DNA of 64,000 nucleotides from Pirellulaceae bacterium (GTDB lineage: Bacteria > Planctomycetota > Planctomycetia > Pirellulales > Pirellulaceae): the NCBI GenBank assembly GCA_028280445.1, contig JANQLU010000136.1, positions 1 through 64,000 of the forward strand, given 5' to 3'. Within the stretch, counting starts at the first letter, position 1. The number at the start of each line of letters is the position of its first letter. The notes under the pieces were generated by a model. It did not search any database. It saw nothing but the letters and a program-made list of their open reading frames with translations, and was not told the DNA's origin. A program made the translations under genes and the position numbers. Positions 26,383-33,559 of the stretch are shown here, piece by piece.

Positions 26383-27605
26383 GTTCATGTTTGATTTTCG
26401 AAAACTACCAACTGCTGTGCGTGGATGAATCGGAAAACCCGTTTGGCCAAATCGATGACGGAATGATCGTCGTCGAGAACGGAAAAATCAGCTGGGTCGG
26501 ACGTCGAGTGGATTTCCCAGCCGATCGTTTTTCGGAACACGAGCCAAGACTCAACGGCGGCGGACGTTTTTTGACTCCCGGTTTGATCGACTGTCATACG
26601 CATCTGGTCTACGGTGGCAGCCGATTTGACGAATGGCAACAGCGCTTAAACGGCAAATCGTACGAAGAAATCGCACGTGCGGGCGGTGGCATTCGCTCGA
26701 CGGTCAACGCCACGCGTTCTGCAAACATTGATGAACTGGTCGACGCAGCCGTAGCACGCGCGGGCGTGATGCTCAAATGTGGCGTAACGACCCTGGAAAT
26801 CAAATCCGGCTACGGCTTGGATCTGGAGACGGAAATCAAAATGCTCGAAGCCGCCCAGCAGACCAGCCGCCAAATCCCGCAAGATGTGTCACTCACGTTT
26901 CTCGGTGCGCATACCATTCCACCGGAGTTTGATCAAAAATCGGACGCCTATATCGATTTGGTGGTCAACGAAATGCTTCCAGCCGTTGCGTCGATGGTCG
27001 AAGCCGTCGATGTGTTTTGCGAAAACATTGCGTTCAACGTGGCCCAGACCCAACGGGTATTCGAGGCGGCTCAACAAAATGGCTTGGCCCTCAAAATTCA
27101 TGCCGAACAATTGTCGAATCTGGGTGGCGCCAAACTGGCCGCTGAAATGGGTGCCTGGTCGGCGGACCACCTGGAATACGTGGATGAAAGCGCCATTGAG
27201 GCCATGGCTGAAAATCAAACGATCGCTGTACTGCTGCCTGGCGCGTTCTATTTCATCAACGAGACACAAAAACCGCCCATCGATCTGTTTCGAAAACACG
27301 ATCTACCAATGGCGCTGGCGACGGATCACAATCCTGGCAGCAGTCCCGTATTCTCGTTGCCGCTGATGATGAATTTTGGTTGCACACTGTTTGGCATGAC
27401 TCCCCAAGAATCGCTGCAGGCGGTTACTAACAACGCCGCCCAGGCGCTTCGGCGGGAAAACCAAATTGGCTCCCTCGCAGTAGGCAAGCAAGCAGATTTC
27501 GCAGTGTGGGATATCCAATCGCCCGTCGAACTGGCTTATGCCATCGGACATCAATCTTGCCACAGCGTTTATAAACATGGCCAACTCGTTCATTCAAGTT
27601 CCTGA
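26379..27605 (+). CDS. hutI: Imidazolonepropionase
   Basis: HutI opens the imidazolone ring: 4-imidazolone-5-propionate to N-formimidoyl-L-glutamate, the third step. The 408-residue metal-dependent amidohydrolase shows TPGLIDCHTHLVYGGSRFDE, GGGIRSTVNATRSANIDELV, TLEIKSGYGLDLETEIKML, TFLGAHTIPPEF, LKIHAEQLSNLGGAKLAAEM and LATDHNPGSSPVFSLPLMMN. The metal-binding His/Asp are in place. The start ATG 26379 overlaps the hutG stop (ATGA). hutF follows after 1 nt. Confidence 0.98.
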   Translation: MSSCLIFENYQLLCVDESENPFGQIDDGMIVVENGKISWVGRRVDFPADRFSEHEPRLNGGGRFLTPGLIDCHTHLVYGGSRFDEWQQRLNGKSYEEIARAGGGIRSTVNATRSANIDELVDAAVARAGVMLKCGVTTLEIKSGYGLDLETEIKMLEAAQQTSRQIPQDVSLTFLGAHTIPPEFDQKSDAYIDLVVNEMLPAVASMVEAVDVFCENIAFNVAQTQRVFEAAQQNGLALKIHAEQLSNLGGAKLAAEMGAWSADHLEYVDESAIEAMAENQTIAVLLPGAFYFINETQKPPIDLFRKHDLPMALATDHNPGSSPVFSLPLMMNFGCTLFGMTPQESLQAVTNNAAQALRRENQIGSLAVGKQADFAVWDIQSPVELAYAIGHQSCHSVYKHGQLVHSSS

Positions 27606-27606
27606 C

Positions 27607-28968
27607 ATGAAACCAAGCAACTCGTTTAAATTCAGACACGCCTTTCTGGATTCGCATTGGAAAACAGACACGGCAATTACGGTCGATGAAAACGGAGTTT
27701 ATTCGGTTGCCGATGCCGTACCTGGCGAGCAGGCACGCGAGTTCGATGTTGTCGTGGCTGGAATCCCCAATGTTCACAGCCATGCTTTCCAACGCGCCTT
27801 TGTCGGACTCAGCGAATTTAAAACAGGAGATCGTGACAGTTTCTGGACGTGGCGCGATTTGATGTATCGCTTTCTGAAACAACTATCACCAGATGATATT
27901 TACGTCATTGCGAAACAGCTGTTTCTGGAAATGCTTCGGTCAGGCTACACCTCGGTCGGCGAATTTCAGTACATCCACAATGGCACTCACGGAAAACCTT
28001 TCGATCAGCCTGAACTGATCAGCGACCAGATCATTCAAGCAGCAATTGATGTCGGTATCAGAATTTGCATTCTTCCCGTGCTGTACCAACGAGGCGGCTT
28101 CGACAATCGTTCACTCCAAGACGAACAACAACGGTTTGCACTCAGCGATGAACAGTTTCTTTCAGTGCTCGGCAGTTTGAAAAATCGCTGGAGCGAAAAT
28201 CCACTGGTTTCGATTGGAATCGCATTTCATTCGCTCCGCGCGGTCGATCCGAAGAAACTCAATCCGTTAATCGAACAAATTGAACCGGTACTCGGCTCGT
28301 CATTTCCCATCCATATTCACATCGCCGAACAACAGCCTGAAGTCCAGCAATGTCAGGCGGTCCACCAATGTCGACCGGTCGAACTTTTGTTTGAGCATGC
28401 GGAAATCGACTCACGTTGGTGCTTGATCCATGCGACCCATCTCAGTGACTCGGAAACGCAAATGATTGCGGACTCTGGTGCCGTCGTCGGGCTTTGTCCG
28501 ATGACCGAAGCGAATTTGGGAGACGGTTTTTTTCCGATCGAAAATTTCAAATCGTTTGGCGGAAAAATCTCGATTGGCAGCGACAGCCACATTTCCATCA
28601 ACCCATTTTCGGAAATGCGAATGATTGAATATGGGGCTCGATTGCGTTTACAAAATCGCGCCATCCTCTGCAGCACGACACAATCTTGCGGCGATTGGCT
28701 GGTTTCGCAAACGATCCAAAACGGGCGGAAAATTCTCGGTGGCGATCAACGGCAACATGCCGATTTCATGGTGGTCAAAAACACGATCGAAAATGCGTCC
28801 GAAATCTCACCGGCGAGAATCAATGACAAACTGGTTTTTTTCGAAGCCGGGAATCAGATCAGTGACGTTTTTGTCGGCGGCAGTCAAGTGATCAACGCTG
28901 GACACCATCGGCTCGAAGAACAAATCCTTCAGGAATTCCGCCAGGTGATGGGCAAACTCATTTCGTAA
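27607..28968 (+). CDS. hutF: Formimidoylglutamate deiminase
   Basis: HutF converts N-formimidoyl-L-glutamate to N-formyl-L-glutamate plus ammonia, feeding HutG. The 453-residue amidohydrolase shows GIPNVHSHAFQRAFVGLSEF (metal H-x-H), DSFWTWRDLMYRFLKQLSPD, SVGEFQYIHNGTHGKPF, HIHIAEQQPEVQQC, CLIHATHLSDSETQMI, LCPMTEANLGDGFFPIENF and SIGSDSHISINPFSEMRMIE, all typical of HutF. ATG 27607 lies one base after the hutI stop. The 3' end overlaps the convergent LRR gene by 11 nt. Its presence with hutG marks the five-step, formate-yielding pathway. Confidence 0.97.
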   Translation: MKPSNSFKFRHAFLDSHWKTDTAITVDENGVYSVADAVPGEQAREFDVVVAGIPNVHSHAFQRAFVGLSEFKTGDRDSFWTWRDLMYRFLKQLSPDDIYVIAKQLFLEMLRSGYTSVGEFQYIHNGTHGKPFDQPELISDQIIQAAIDVGIRICILPVLYQRGGFDNRSLQDEQQRFALSDEQFLSVLGSLKNRWSENPLVSIGIAFHSLRAVDPKKLNPLIEQIEPVLGSSFPIHIHIAEQQPEVQQCQAVHQCRPVELLFEHAEIDSRWCLIHATHLSDSETQMIADSGAVVGLCPMTEANLGDGFFPIENFKSFGGKISIGSDSHISINPFSEMRMIEYGARLRLQNRAILCSTTQSCGDWLVSQTIQNGRKILGGDQRQHADFMVVKNTIENASEISPARINDKLVFFEAGNQISDVFVGGSQVINAGHHRLEEQILQEFRQVMGKLIS

Positions 28969-29833
28969 TGCGGCACCCCGGCATGGCGTTTTGCAGATCG
29001 GATAGCTCGTCGGTCGTTACCGAATTGGGCAACGCCAAAAATTTAAGATGCCCACACTTGGACAACCGCATCAAAACATCCTGGTCGATTTGACAATCGG
29101 AAATAACCAGGCTGGTCAGGTGTGGCAACTGGCTCAAAACATTGAGCTCTTCGTTGGTGAATTTGCCACGACCGAGCCGCAATGTTTCCAACCAATGGCA
29201 ATTCTCCAGATACCTGGCGGCGACAACGCTGTTGTCCGAATCGTACAAATCTAATTCGTTGAGCCGAGTTAAATTTACCAAAAACCGGAACCCGCTCCCA
29301 TCGAGTCCTTCGATTTGAAACAGATCCAGCCGCCGAAGATTGACCAATGACTCGAGGTACATCAACCCGCGATCTGTAACTTCGAGTTCTGATAGAACCA
29401 GGCTTCTCAGTTGCGTCGCAGCTGCGATTTCTTTCAGGGTTGAATCTTTAGAATTGGTGTAGTTCAATTCCAGGTATTCTAATTCGTCAAAATGGCGCAG
29501 TTTTGAAAACGTGTCATCCTTGAGATTCGTGACTCCCACGATCTGGATACTTTCAATTTTTCGACACGCCTCCTTGCCCCAGACTACGTCGGACCAAAAT
29601 CCTTGAGAATCAAGTTCCCCGAATGTCTTGGCGTCATCGTCATCGTTATCAAACACGACAAAGACTGGATTGTTGGCTTTTCCTAATTCGTCCAGAAACT
29701 GTCGTTGCAGCGCGCTGCGCTGTCGAACCTTGCCGGATTCATGGACAAATACCGCCAATCCGATGCTGGCAACAATGACAAATAACAAAAGCGTACGTAG
29801 CGAATGACGCCCTAGTCTCAATCTTTTGTTCAT
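28958..29833 (-). CDS. Leucine-rich-repeat protein with N-terminal membrane anchor
   Basis: The 291-residue product starts with basic residues and a single hydrophobic segment (LRTLLLFVIVASIGLAVFVH). A spacer follows, then about seven leucine-rich repeats of 23-25 residues, such as LEYLELNYTNSKDSTLKEI, LRSLVLSELEVTDRGLMYLE, LRRLDLFQIEGLDGSGFRFL, LNELDLYDSDNSVVAARYL, LETLRLGRGKFTNEELNVLS and LTSLVISDCQIDQDVLMRLS. It is likely anchored in the cytoplasmic membrane with the repeats outside. Its ligand is unknown. It resembles the LRR protein at 43873-44649, including the last repeat and a C-terminus ending in QNAMPGCRITK versus QNALPTCTIFALRK. Confidence 0.85.
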   Translation of the reverse strand: MNKRLRLGRHSLRTLLLFVIVASIGLAVFVHESGKVRQRSALQRQFLDELGKANNPVFVVFDNDDDDAKTFGELDSQGFWSDVVWGKEACRKIESIQIVGVTNLKDDTFSKLRHFDELEYLELNYTNSKDSTLKEIAAATQLRSLVLSELEVTDRGLMYLESLVNLRRLDLFQIEGLDGSGFRFLVNLTRLNELDLYDSDNSVVAARYLENCHWLETLRLGRGKFTNEELNVLSQLPHLTSLVISDCQIDQDVLMRLSKCGHLKFLALPNSVTTDELSDLQNAMPGCRITK

Positions 29834-30038
29834 AAAAAATTAGTATATCGGTAGTTCGAGCCGCGTTGTTTCCAAGTAAGACGCTGAATAAATTGACAAA
29901 ATTCGCCAAAAAATGAGTCTTCCTGATGGATTTCGCCCATTGTGCCAAACGAGCCCACGTGGAAGAATAGCCGATCTCAATTTTGGTCAGGGAGATCACG
30001 GCCAATATTTGTTAATAAATAGGAGACGCGGATCCGTC

Positions 30039-30067
30039 TTTCTATTTAGTCGTTTACCAAATAGAAA
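30039..30067 (+). promoter_or_regulatory. Perfect 9-bp inverted repeat directly upstream of groES
   Basis: TTTCTATTT (30039-30047) and AAATAGAAA (30059-30067) pair perfectly around an 11-nt loop, and the stem ends 4 nt before the groES ATG. There is no other Shine-Dalgarno candidate, so an RNA hairpin would cover the ribosome landing site. It could be an RNA thermometer or, at DNA level, an operator. No CIRCE element (TTAGCACTC-type) is present in 29834-30071. Confidence 0.45.
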
Positions 30068-30071
30068 TCTG

Positions 30072-30359
30072 ATGAGAATCGAACCATTGGGCGACAAAGT
30101 CGTCGTAAAACGCACCGAAGCAGAAGAAACCACGTCGGGTGGAATCGTTCTTCCTGATTCGGCCCGTGAAAAACCTCAAGAAGGTAGAATCCTCTCTGTT
30201 GGCAACGGTAAAATGACTGACAGCGGTCAACGATCGGCGCTCCAAGTCAGCGAAGGTGACCGCGTATTATTTAGCAGCTATGCTGGTACAGAAATCGAAA
30301 TTGACGGATCACAATTGTTGATCATGTCTGAAAGCGACATCTTGGCCGTGGTTGGCTAG
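30072..30359 (+). CDS. groES: Co-chaperonin GroES
   Basis: The 95-residue product is the lid of the GroEL folding chamber. It shows the family sequence MRIEPLGDKVVVKRTEAEET at the start, then the mobile loop TSGGIVLPDSAREKPQEGRI and the end GTEIEIDGSQLLIMSESDIL. Length is normal. ATG 30072 is chosen because the open frame upstream (to 29913) shows no family match. No groEL follows: the next gene encodes an exported terpenoid-cyclase-fold protein. Planctomycetes often carry several chaperonin genes, so groEL is probably elsewhere. A hairpin directly upstream may control translation. Confidence 0.96.
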   Translation: MRIEPLGDKVVVKRTEAEETTSGGIVLPDSAREKPQEGRILSVGNGKMTDSGQRSALQVSEGDRVLFSSYAGTEIEIDGSQLLIMSESDILAVVG

Positions 30360-30526
30360 TTGTCGAATTGTTTTCGTATTTGTCGATTCCACCAACATTT
30401 TTTTTGATGGCCCGGTCCAGCTAGCCGCGTTTATCTGCGAAATGCAGCGTGAATCGTTGGCGCGCAGTTTGCCTTGTCTCGAAGTCCATGCAAAAATGAT
30501 CGCAAGTCAGGAAACAGGAAATTGGT

Positions 30527-31699
30527 ATGAAAAAACACTCAAAAATTTTCAGCACGACAATTAAGGCAGCCACCCTGGTTGCGATCTCTTTCACTTGGTG
30601 CGGCAGTTCGATAGCACAAGAAACAAAAACATCGATCGACAAAAAACAGTTCGATCAGGTCACTGCCAAAGCCATCGAGTTCCTCCGCAAATCGCAAGCC
30701 GACGATGGCTCGTTCAGCAAAGAGTTGGGGCCCGGCATTACCGGTCTGGTAATTTCATCAGCCATGAAACACGGACTCACGCACGAAGACAAAATGGTTG
30801 CCAAAGGGCTCAAGTACCTCGAGTCGTTTGTTCGTGAAGACGGAGGAGTGTACAACGAAAAATCACTTTATAAAAACTACGAAACCTGTATCGCCTTGAT
30901 GGCGTTTGCCGATGCCAACAAAAACGGCAAGTACGACAAGGTCATCAAAAAAGCGAAAGCGTTTGTCAAGAAAATTCAGTGGGGCTCTCCCGAAGATTCG
31001 GATTCCGACAAAATGGAATACGGCGGCGCCGGCTATGGCAAACACGGACGACCCGATTTGAGTAACACGTCGTTCCTCGTTGACGCCCTCAAAAAAACAA
31101 TGGACAAAAACAGCGAATCGGACAAAGCCGCGCTGCAACGCGCACTCAAATTTGTCTCGCGTTCGCAAAACAAATATTCCCAACACAATACAACGGAGTT
31201 TGCCAGAAAGGCGTCCAAGGAAGATCAAGGCGGATTCTATTACACGCCTGCCAATGGCGGTGAAAGCAAAGCGGGCAAAACTGCCAACGGCGGACTTCGC
31301 AGTTATGCTTCGATGACTTATGCAGGACTAAAAAGCATGATCTACTCGGGTGTCAAAAAGAACGACCCGCGAGTGAAATCGGCGATTGAATGGATCAAAA
31401 AACACTACGATCTCAAATCCAACCCCGGGGTCGGACAGCAAGGTCTGTATTACTACTACCATTTGTTTGCCAAAGCGTTGGACGCGATCGAAACCGATGT
31501 CATCACCGACGCCAATGGTAAAAAACATGATTGGCGAGCAGAATTATTTGCCGAATTGAAATCGCGGCAACGAGACGATGGCTCGTGGATCAATCCCAAA
31601 TCAAGCCGTTGGGAAGAAGGGAATCCGAACCTCGTCACGGCGTACTGTTTGCTGGCTCTTTCTTATTGCCAACAGAAAAATTCGACCGTTAAAAAATAA
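30527..31699 (+). CDS. Exported terpenoid cyclase/prenyltransferase-fold (squalene cyclase-like repeat) protein
   Basis: The 390-residue product has a signal peptide (KAATLVAISFTWCGSSIAQ) followed by an alpha-toroid of prenyltransferase/squalene oxidase-type repeats with QxxDGSF-like turns: FLRKSQADDGSFSKELGPGI near residue 55 and LKSRQRDDGSWINPKSSRWE near 350. YYYYHLFAKALDAIE and NLVTAYCLLALSY are typical helices. True squalene cyclases have a DxDD motif, which is absent, so a non-cyclase binding or structural role is more likely; many planctomycetes encode such exported proteins. AGGAAA at 30510-30516 precedes the ATG. Confidence 0.85.
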   Translation: MKKHSKIFSTTIKAATLVAISFTWCGSSIAQETKTSIDKKQFDQVTAKAIEFLRKSQADDGSFSKELGPGITGLVISSAMKHGLTHEDKMVAKGLKYLESFVREDGGVYNEKSLYKNYETCIALMAFADANKNGKYDKVIKKAKAFVKKIQWGSPEDSDSDKMEYGGAGYGKHGRPDLSNTSFLVDALKKTMDKNSESDKAALQRALKFVSRSQNKYSQHNTTEFARKASKEDQGGFYYTPANGGESKAGKTANGGLRSYASMTYAGLKSMIYSGVKKNDPRVKSAIEWIKKHYDLKSNPGVGQQGLYYYYHLFAKALDAIETDVITDANGKKHDWRAELFAELKSRQRDDGSWINPKSSRWEEGNPNLVTAYCLLALSYCQQKNSTVKK

Positions 31700-31713
31700 T
31701 ATCACGTCAACGA

Positions 31714-32433
31714 ATGCAAAACACAATCGTTGAAATCTGCGCCGGCTCGGTTGACGACGTCCTCGTGGCCGAGTCCGCTGGCGCCGATCGGGTTGAACTC
31801 AACTCCGCATTGCCGTTGGGTGGACTCACACCGTCTATTGCGACACTGAAAATTGTCAAATCGAAATCTCGTCTGCCGGTCATCGCGATGGCCCGCCCGC
31901 GCCCCGGCAATTTTTGCTACAACCAAAACGAATTCGAATCGCTACAGCGCGAAATCGATCTCCTGATGGAACACGGCGCCGATGGAATCGCCATCGGGAT
32001 CACGGACTCGACGGGCGAGGTGGATCAGCAGCGTCTCGAAAAAATCGTGACGCAAACGCAAAAACATGCGTCATTTGAATTGGTCTACCACCGCGCCATT
32101 GATATCGCACCGAATTGGAGAATGGCTCTCCGACAGCTGATCGATCTGGGATTTCATCGAGTTCTCACCAGCGGTCAGCAGCGCACGGCCATCACTGGTG
32201 CAGACTGTATTGCCGAAATGGTCTCGGAATTTGGAAATCACATTGAAATACTGCCAGGATCGGGTATCACGCCCGACAATGTCGCTGCACTGGTCGAAAA
32301 AACCACTTGCCGACAAATTCACGGCAGTTTTTCGGCCATCGACCACACCTACGAAACCGAGGTCGGCCATTTTGGATCGGTGGCAAAAACCGATCCAGAT
32401 ATCCTGCGACGTGTCATCGAAGCCCTGCGTTAA
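31714..32433 (+). CDS. cutC: CutC family protein (copper homeostasis)
   Basis: The 239-residue cytoplasmic TIM-barrel product shows the family blocks VEICAGSVDDVLVAESAGAD, RVELNSALPLGGLTPSIATL, MARPRPGNFCYNQNEFESL, DGIAIGITDSTGEVDQQRLE, FELVYHRAIDIAPNWRMALR, RVLTSGQQRTAITGADCIAE and ILPGSGITPDNVAALV. CutC has been linked to copper tolerance, but its biochemical role is still debated. The start is 14 nt after the previous stop, so it may share a transcript with the preceding gene. No Shine-Dalgarno is seen. Confidence 0.95.
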   Translation: MQNTIVEICAGSVDDVLVAESAGADRVELNSALPLGGLTPSIATLKIVKSKSRLPVIAMARPRPGNFCYNQNEFESLQREIDLLMEHGADGIAIGITDSTGEVDQQRLEKIVTQTQKHASFELVYHRAIDIAPNWRMALRQLIDLGFHRVLTSGQQRTAITGADCIAEMVSEFGNHIEILPGSGITPDNVAALVEKTTCRQIHGSFSAIDHTYETEVGHFGSVAKTDPDILRRVIEALR

Positions 32434-32526
32434 AATCCTGTAAAAACAGACATTTTCGGATTAAGCCTTGACAACAATTCGTCAATTCGTCACCATTTTT
32501 GGCTTGCAAAAATTGGAGAAAACACG

Positions 32527-32874
32527 ATGAAAATTCATGCCGGTGACACCGTTCAAGTCATCACGGGCGCCGACCGAGGCCAAACAGGTAAAGTCGTATC
32601 GGTGGACCACGAGAAACAAAAAGTGCTCGTGGAAGGTGTTAACATGGTTTACAAACATGTTCGCCCTAGCCAACGAAACCCACAGGGTGGCCGTCTCCAC
32701 AAAGAAATGCCCATCAATGCGTGCAATGTGATGGTGGTCTGTCCCAAGACGAATAAACCCACACGCGTCGGATTTCGGTACCTGGATGACGGTTCGAAAG
32801 AACGCTATGCCAAAGTCAGCGGAGCGTCCCTCGGAATCGTTTCGCCCAAAAAAGCTGCTTATGCAAAAAAATAA
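32527..32874 (+). CDS. rplX: 50S ribosomal protein L24 (solitary gene)
   Basis: The 115-residue product has the KOW motif of L24 (MKIHAGDTVQVITGADRGQT followed by GKVVSVDHEKQKVLVEGVNM) and KHVRPSQRNPQGGRLHKEMP. It is an assembly initiator protein of the large subunit. ATG is preceded by GGAG (32515-32518). The gene is not in an S10/spc operon context: neighbours are cutC and a rhodanese gene, and a terminator follows directly. Whether a second rplX exists in the spc operon of this genome cannot be seen here. Length and sequence look functional. Confidence 0.97.
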   Translation: MKIHAGDTVQVITGADRGQTGKVVSVDHEKQKVLVEGVNMVYKHVRPSQRNPQGGRLHKEMPINACNVMVVCPKTNKPTRVGFRYLDDGSKERYAKVSGASLGIVSPKKAAYAKK

Positions 32875-32891
32875 TTGCTAACGACATCGTC

Positions 32892-32916
32892 GCCCTGTCA
32901 TGACAGGGCTTTTTTT
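32892..32916 (+). terminator. Rho-independent terminator after rplX
   Basis: GCCCTGTCATGACAGGGC is an 18-nt perfect palindrome followed by seven T residues. The T run ends directly at the ATG of the rhodanese lipoprotein gene (32917), leaving no room for a separate leader. Confidence 0.9.
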
Positions 32917-33378
32917 ATGCAGTTACCAAAATTTCAATCGGAAAAAAATATACGGTATCCAGCCATCATCCTGCTGTTGGCCGCCTTGGCTCTGGCCGGT
33001 GGATGTGCCACAGAAACACCGCAAATCTCAAACTCAACTGAGCCGAACAACACAATGGACGAACACACCAAAACGCAAGCCGCTTTAACAGAAACGGCAT
33101 CTGGTAACGCAACTTTGTTGGATGTTCGCACGCTCGAAGAATGGGATGGCGGACATTTCAAAGGGGCAGTTCATATTCCACTGGACCAAATTGCCATGTC
33201 GGTCGACGGATCCGATTTGACCGCGCTCGACAAATCAAAACGCATTTATACCTATTGCGCGCGAGGACTCCGCGCAACCACCGCCTCGGAAAAATTGGAG
33301 TCCATGGGCTTTGAATCGATTCCATTGCAAAGCACTTTTAAACGGCTCCGCAAAAGCGGTTTCCAAGTCGCTGAGTAG
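32917..33378 (+). CDS. Rhodanese-domain lipoprotein
   Basis: The 153-residue product starts MQLPKFQSEKNIRYPAIILL and has a lipoprotein signal with LAGGC, Cys30 being the lipidation site. A spacer of about 35 residues leads to a rhodanese domain (about 55-150): LLDVRTLEEWDGGHFKGAVH followed by IPLDQIA, and the active-site loop YTYCARGLRATTASEKLESM with catalytic Cys. Such domains carry sulfane sulfur or act in thiol chemistry; here it would face the periplasm. ATG 32917 immediately follows the T run of the rplX terminator; a longer frame to TTG 32875 would cross the hairpin. The TAG stop lies inside the left arm of an R1 repeat. Confidence 0.88.
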   Translation: MQLPKFQSEKNIRYPAIILLLAALALAGGCATETPQISNSTEPNNTMDEHTKTQAALTETASGNATLLDVRTLEEWDGGHFKGAVHIPLDQIAMSVDGSDLTALDKSKRIYTYCARGLRATTASEKLESMGFESIPLQSTFKRLRKSGFQVAE

Positions 33379-33430
33379 GGCCGGTTCCCACCGGCCAATC
33401 TAACAAACGGCCGGTGGGAACTGGCCCTAC
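33375..33430. repeat. Palindromic repeat, family R1
   Basis: A nearly perfect copy in a convergent gap. Its left arm supplies the stop codon (33376-33378) of the rhodanese gene. Confidence 0.9.
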
Positions 33431-33447
33431 ACTTCCAAACCTTTTTG

Positions 33448-33513
33448 GACAAGATGAACATGATCAACAGGATGGATCCTTAAAAAAATCCTGTTCATCC
33501 TGTAAATCCTGTC
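33448..33513. repeat. Inverted repeat of the ACAGGAT type
   Basis: Two 26-nt arms at 33448-33473 and 33488-33513 match at 21 of 26 positions when one is reverse-complemented; each contains repeated ACAGGAT-like heptamers. Sequences of this ACAGGAT type are found dispersed in many bacterial genomes. It is flanked by an intact R1 copy on the left and a half R1 copy on the right. Confidence 0.75.
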
Positions 33514-33530
33514 TAGATTTGTCGGTCGAT

Positions 33531-33553
33531 CGGCCGGTGGGAACCGGCCCAAC
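33531..33553. repeat. Half copy of palindromic repeat R1
   Basis: Only the right arm, CGGCCGGTGGGAACCGGCCC, is present, 6 nt before the stop codon of the large minus-strand gene. Confidence 0.8.
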
Positions 33554-33559
33554 AGATAA

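Noticed and set aside
27427-27882. Minus-strand frame of 151 codons inside hutI/hutF
   Set aside because: It is the antisense shadow of two genes with unmistakable motifs.
29834-30071. CIRCE operator in front of groES
   Set aside because: No TTAGCACTC/GAGTGCTAA pair or close variant is present; only the AU-rich hairpin was found.
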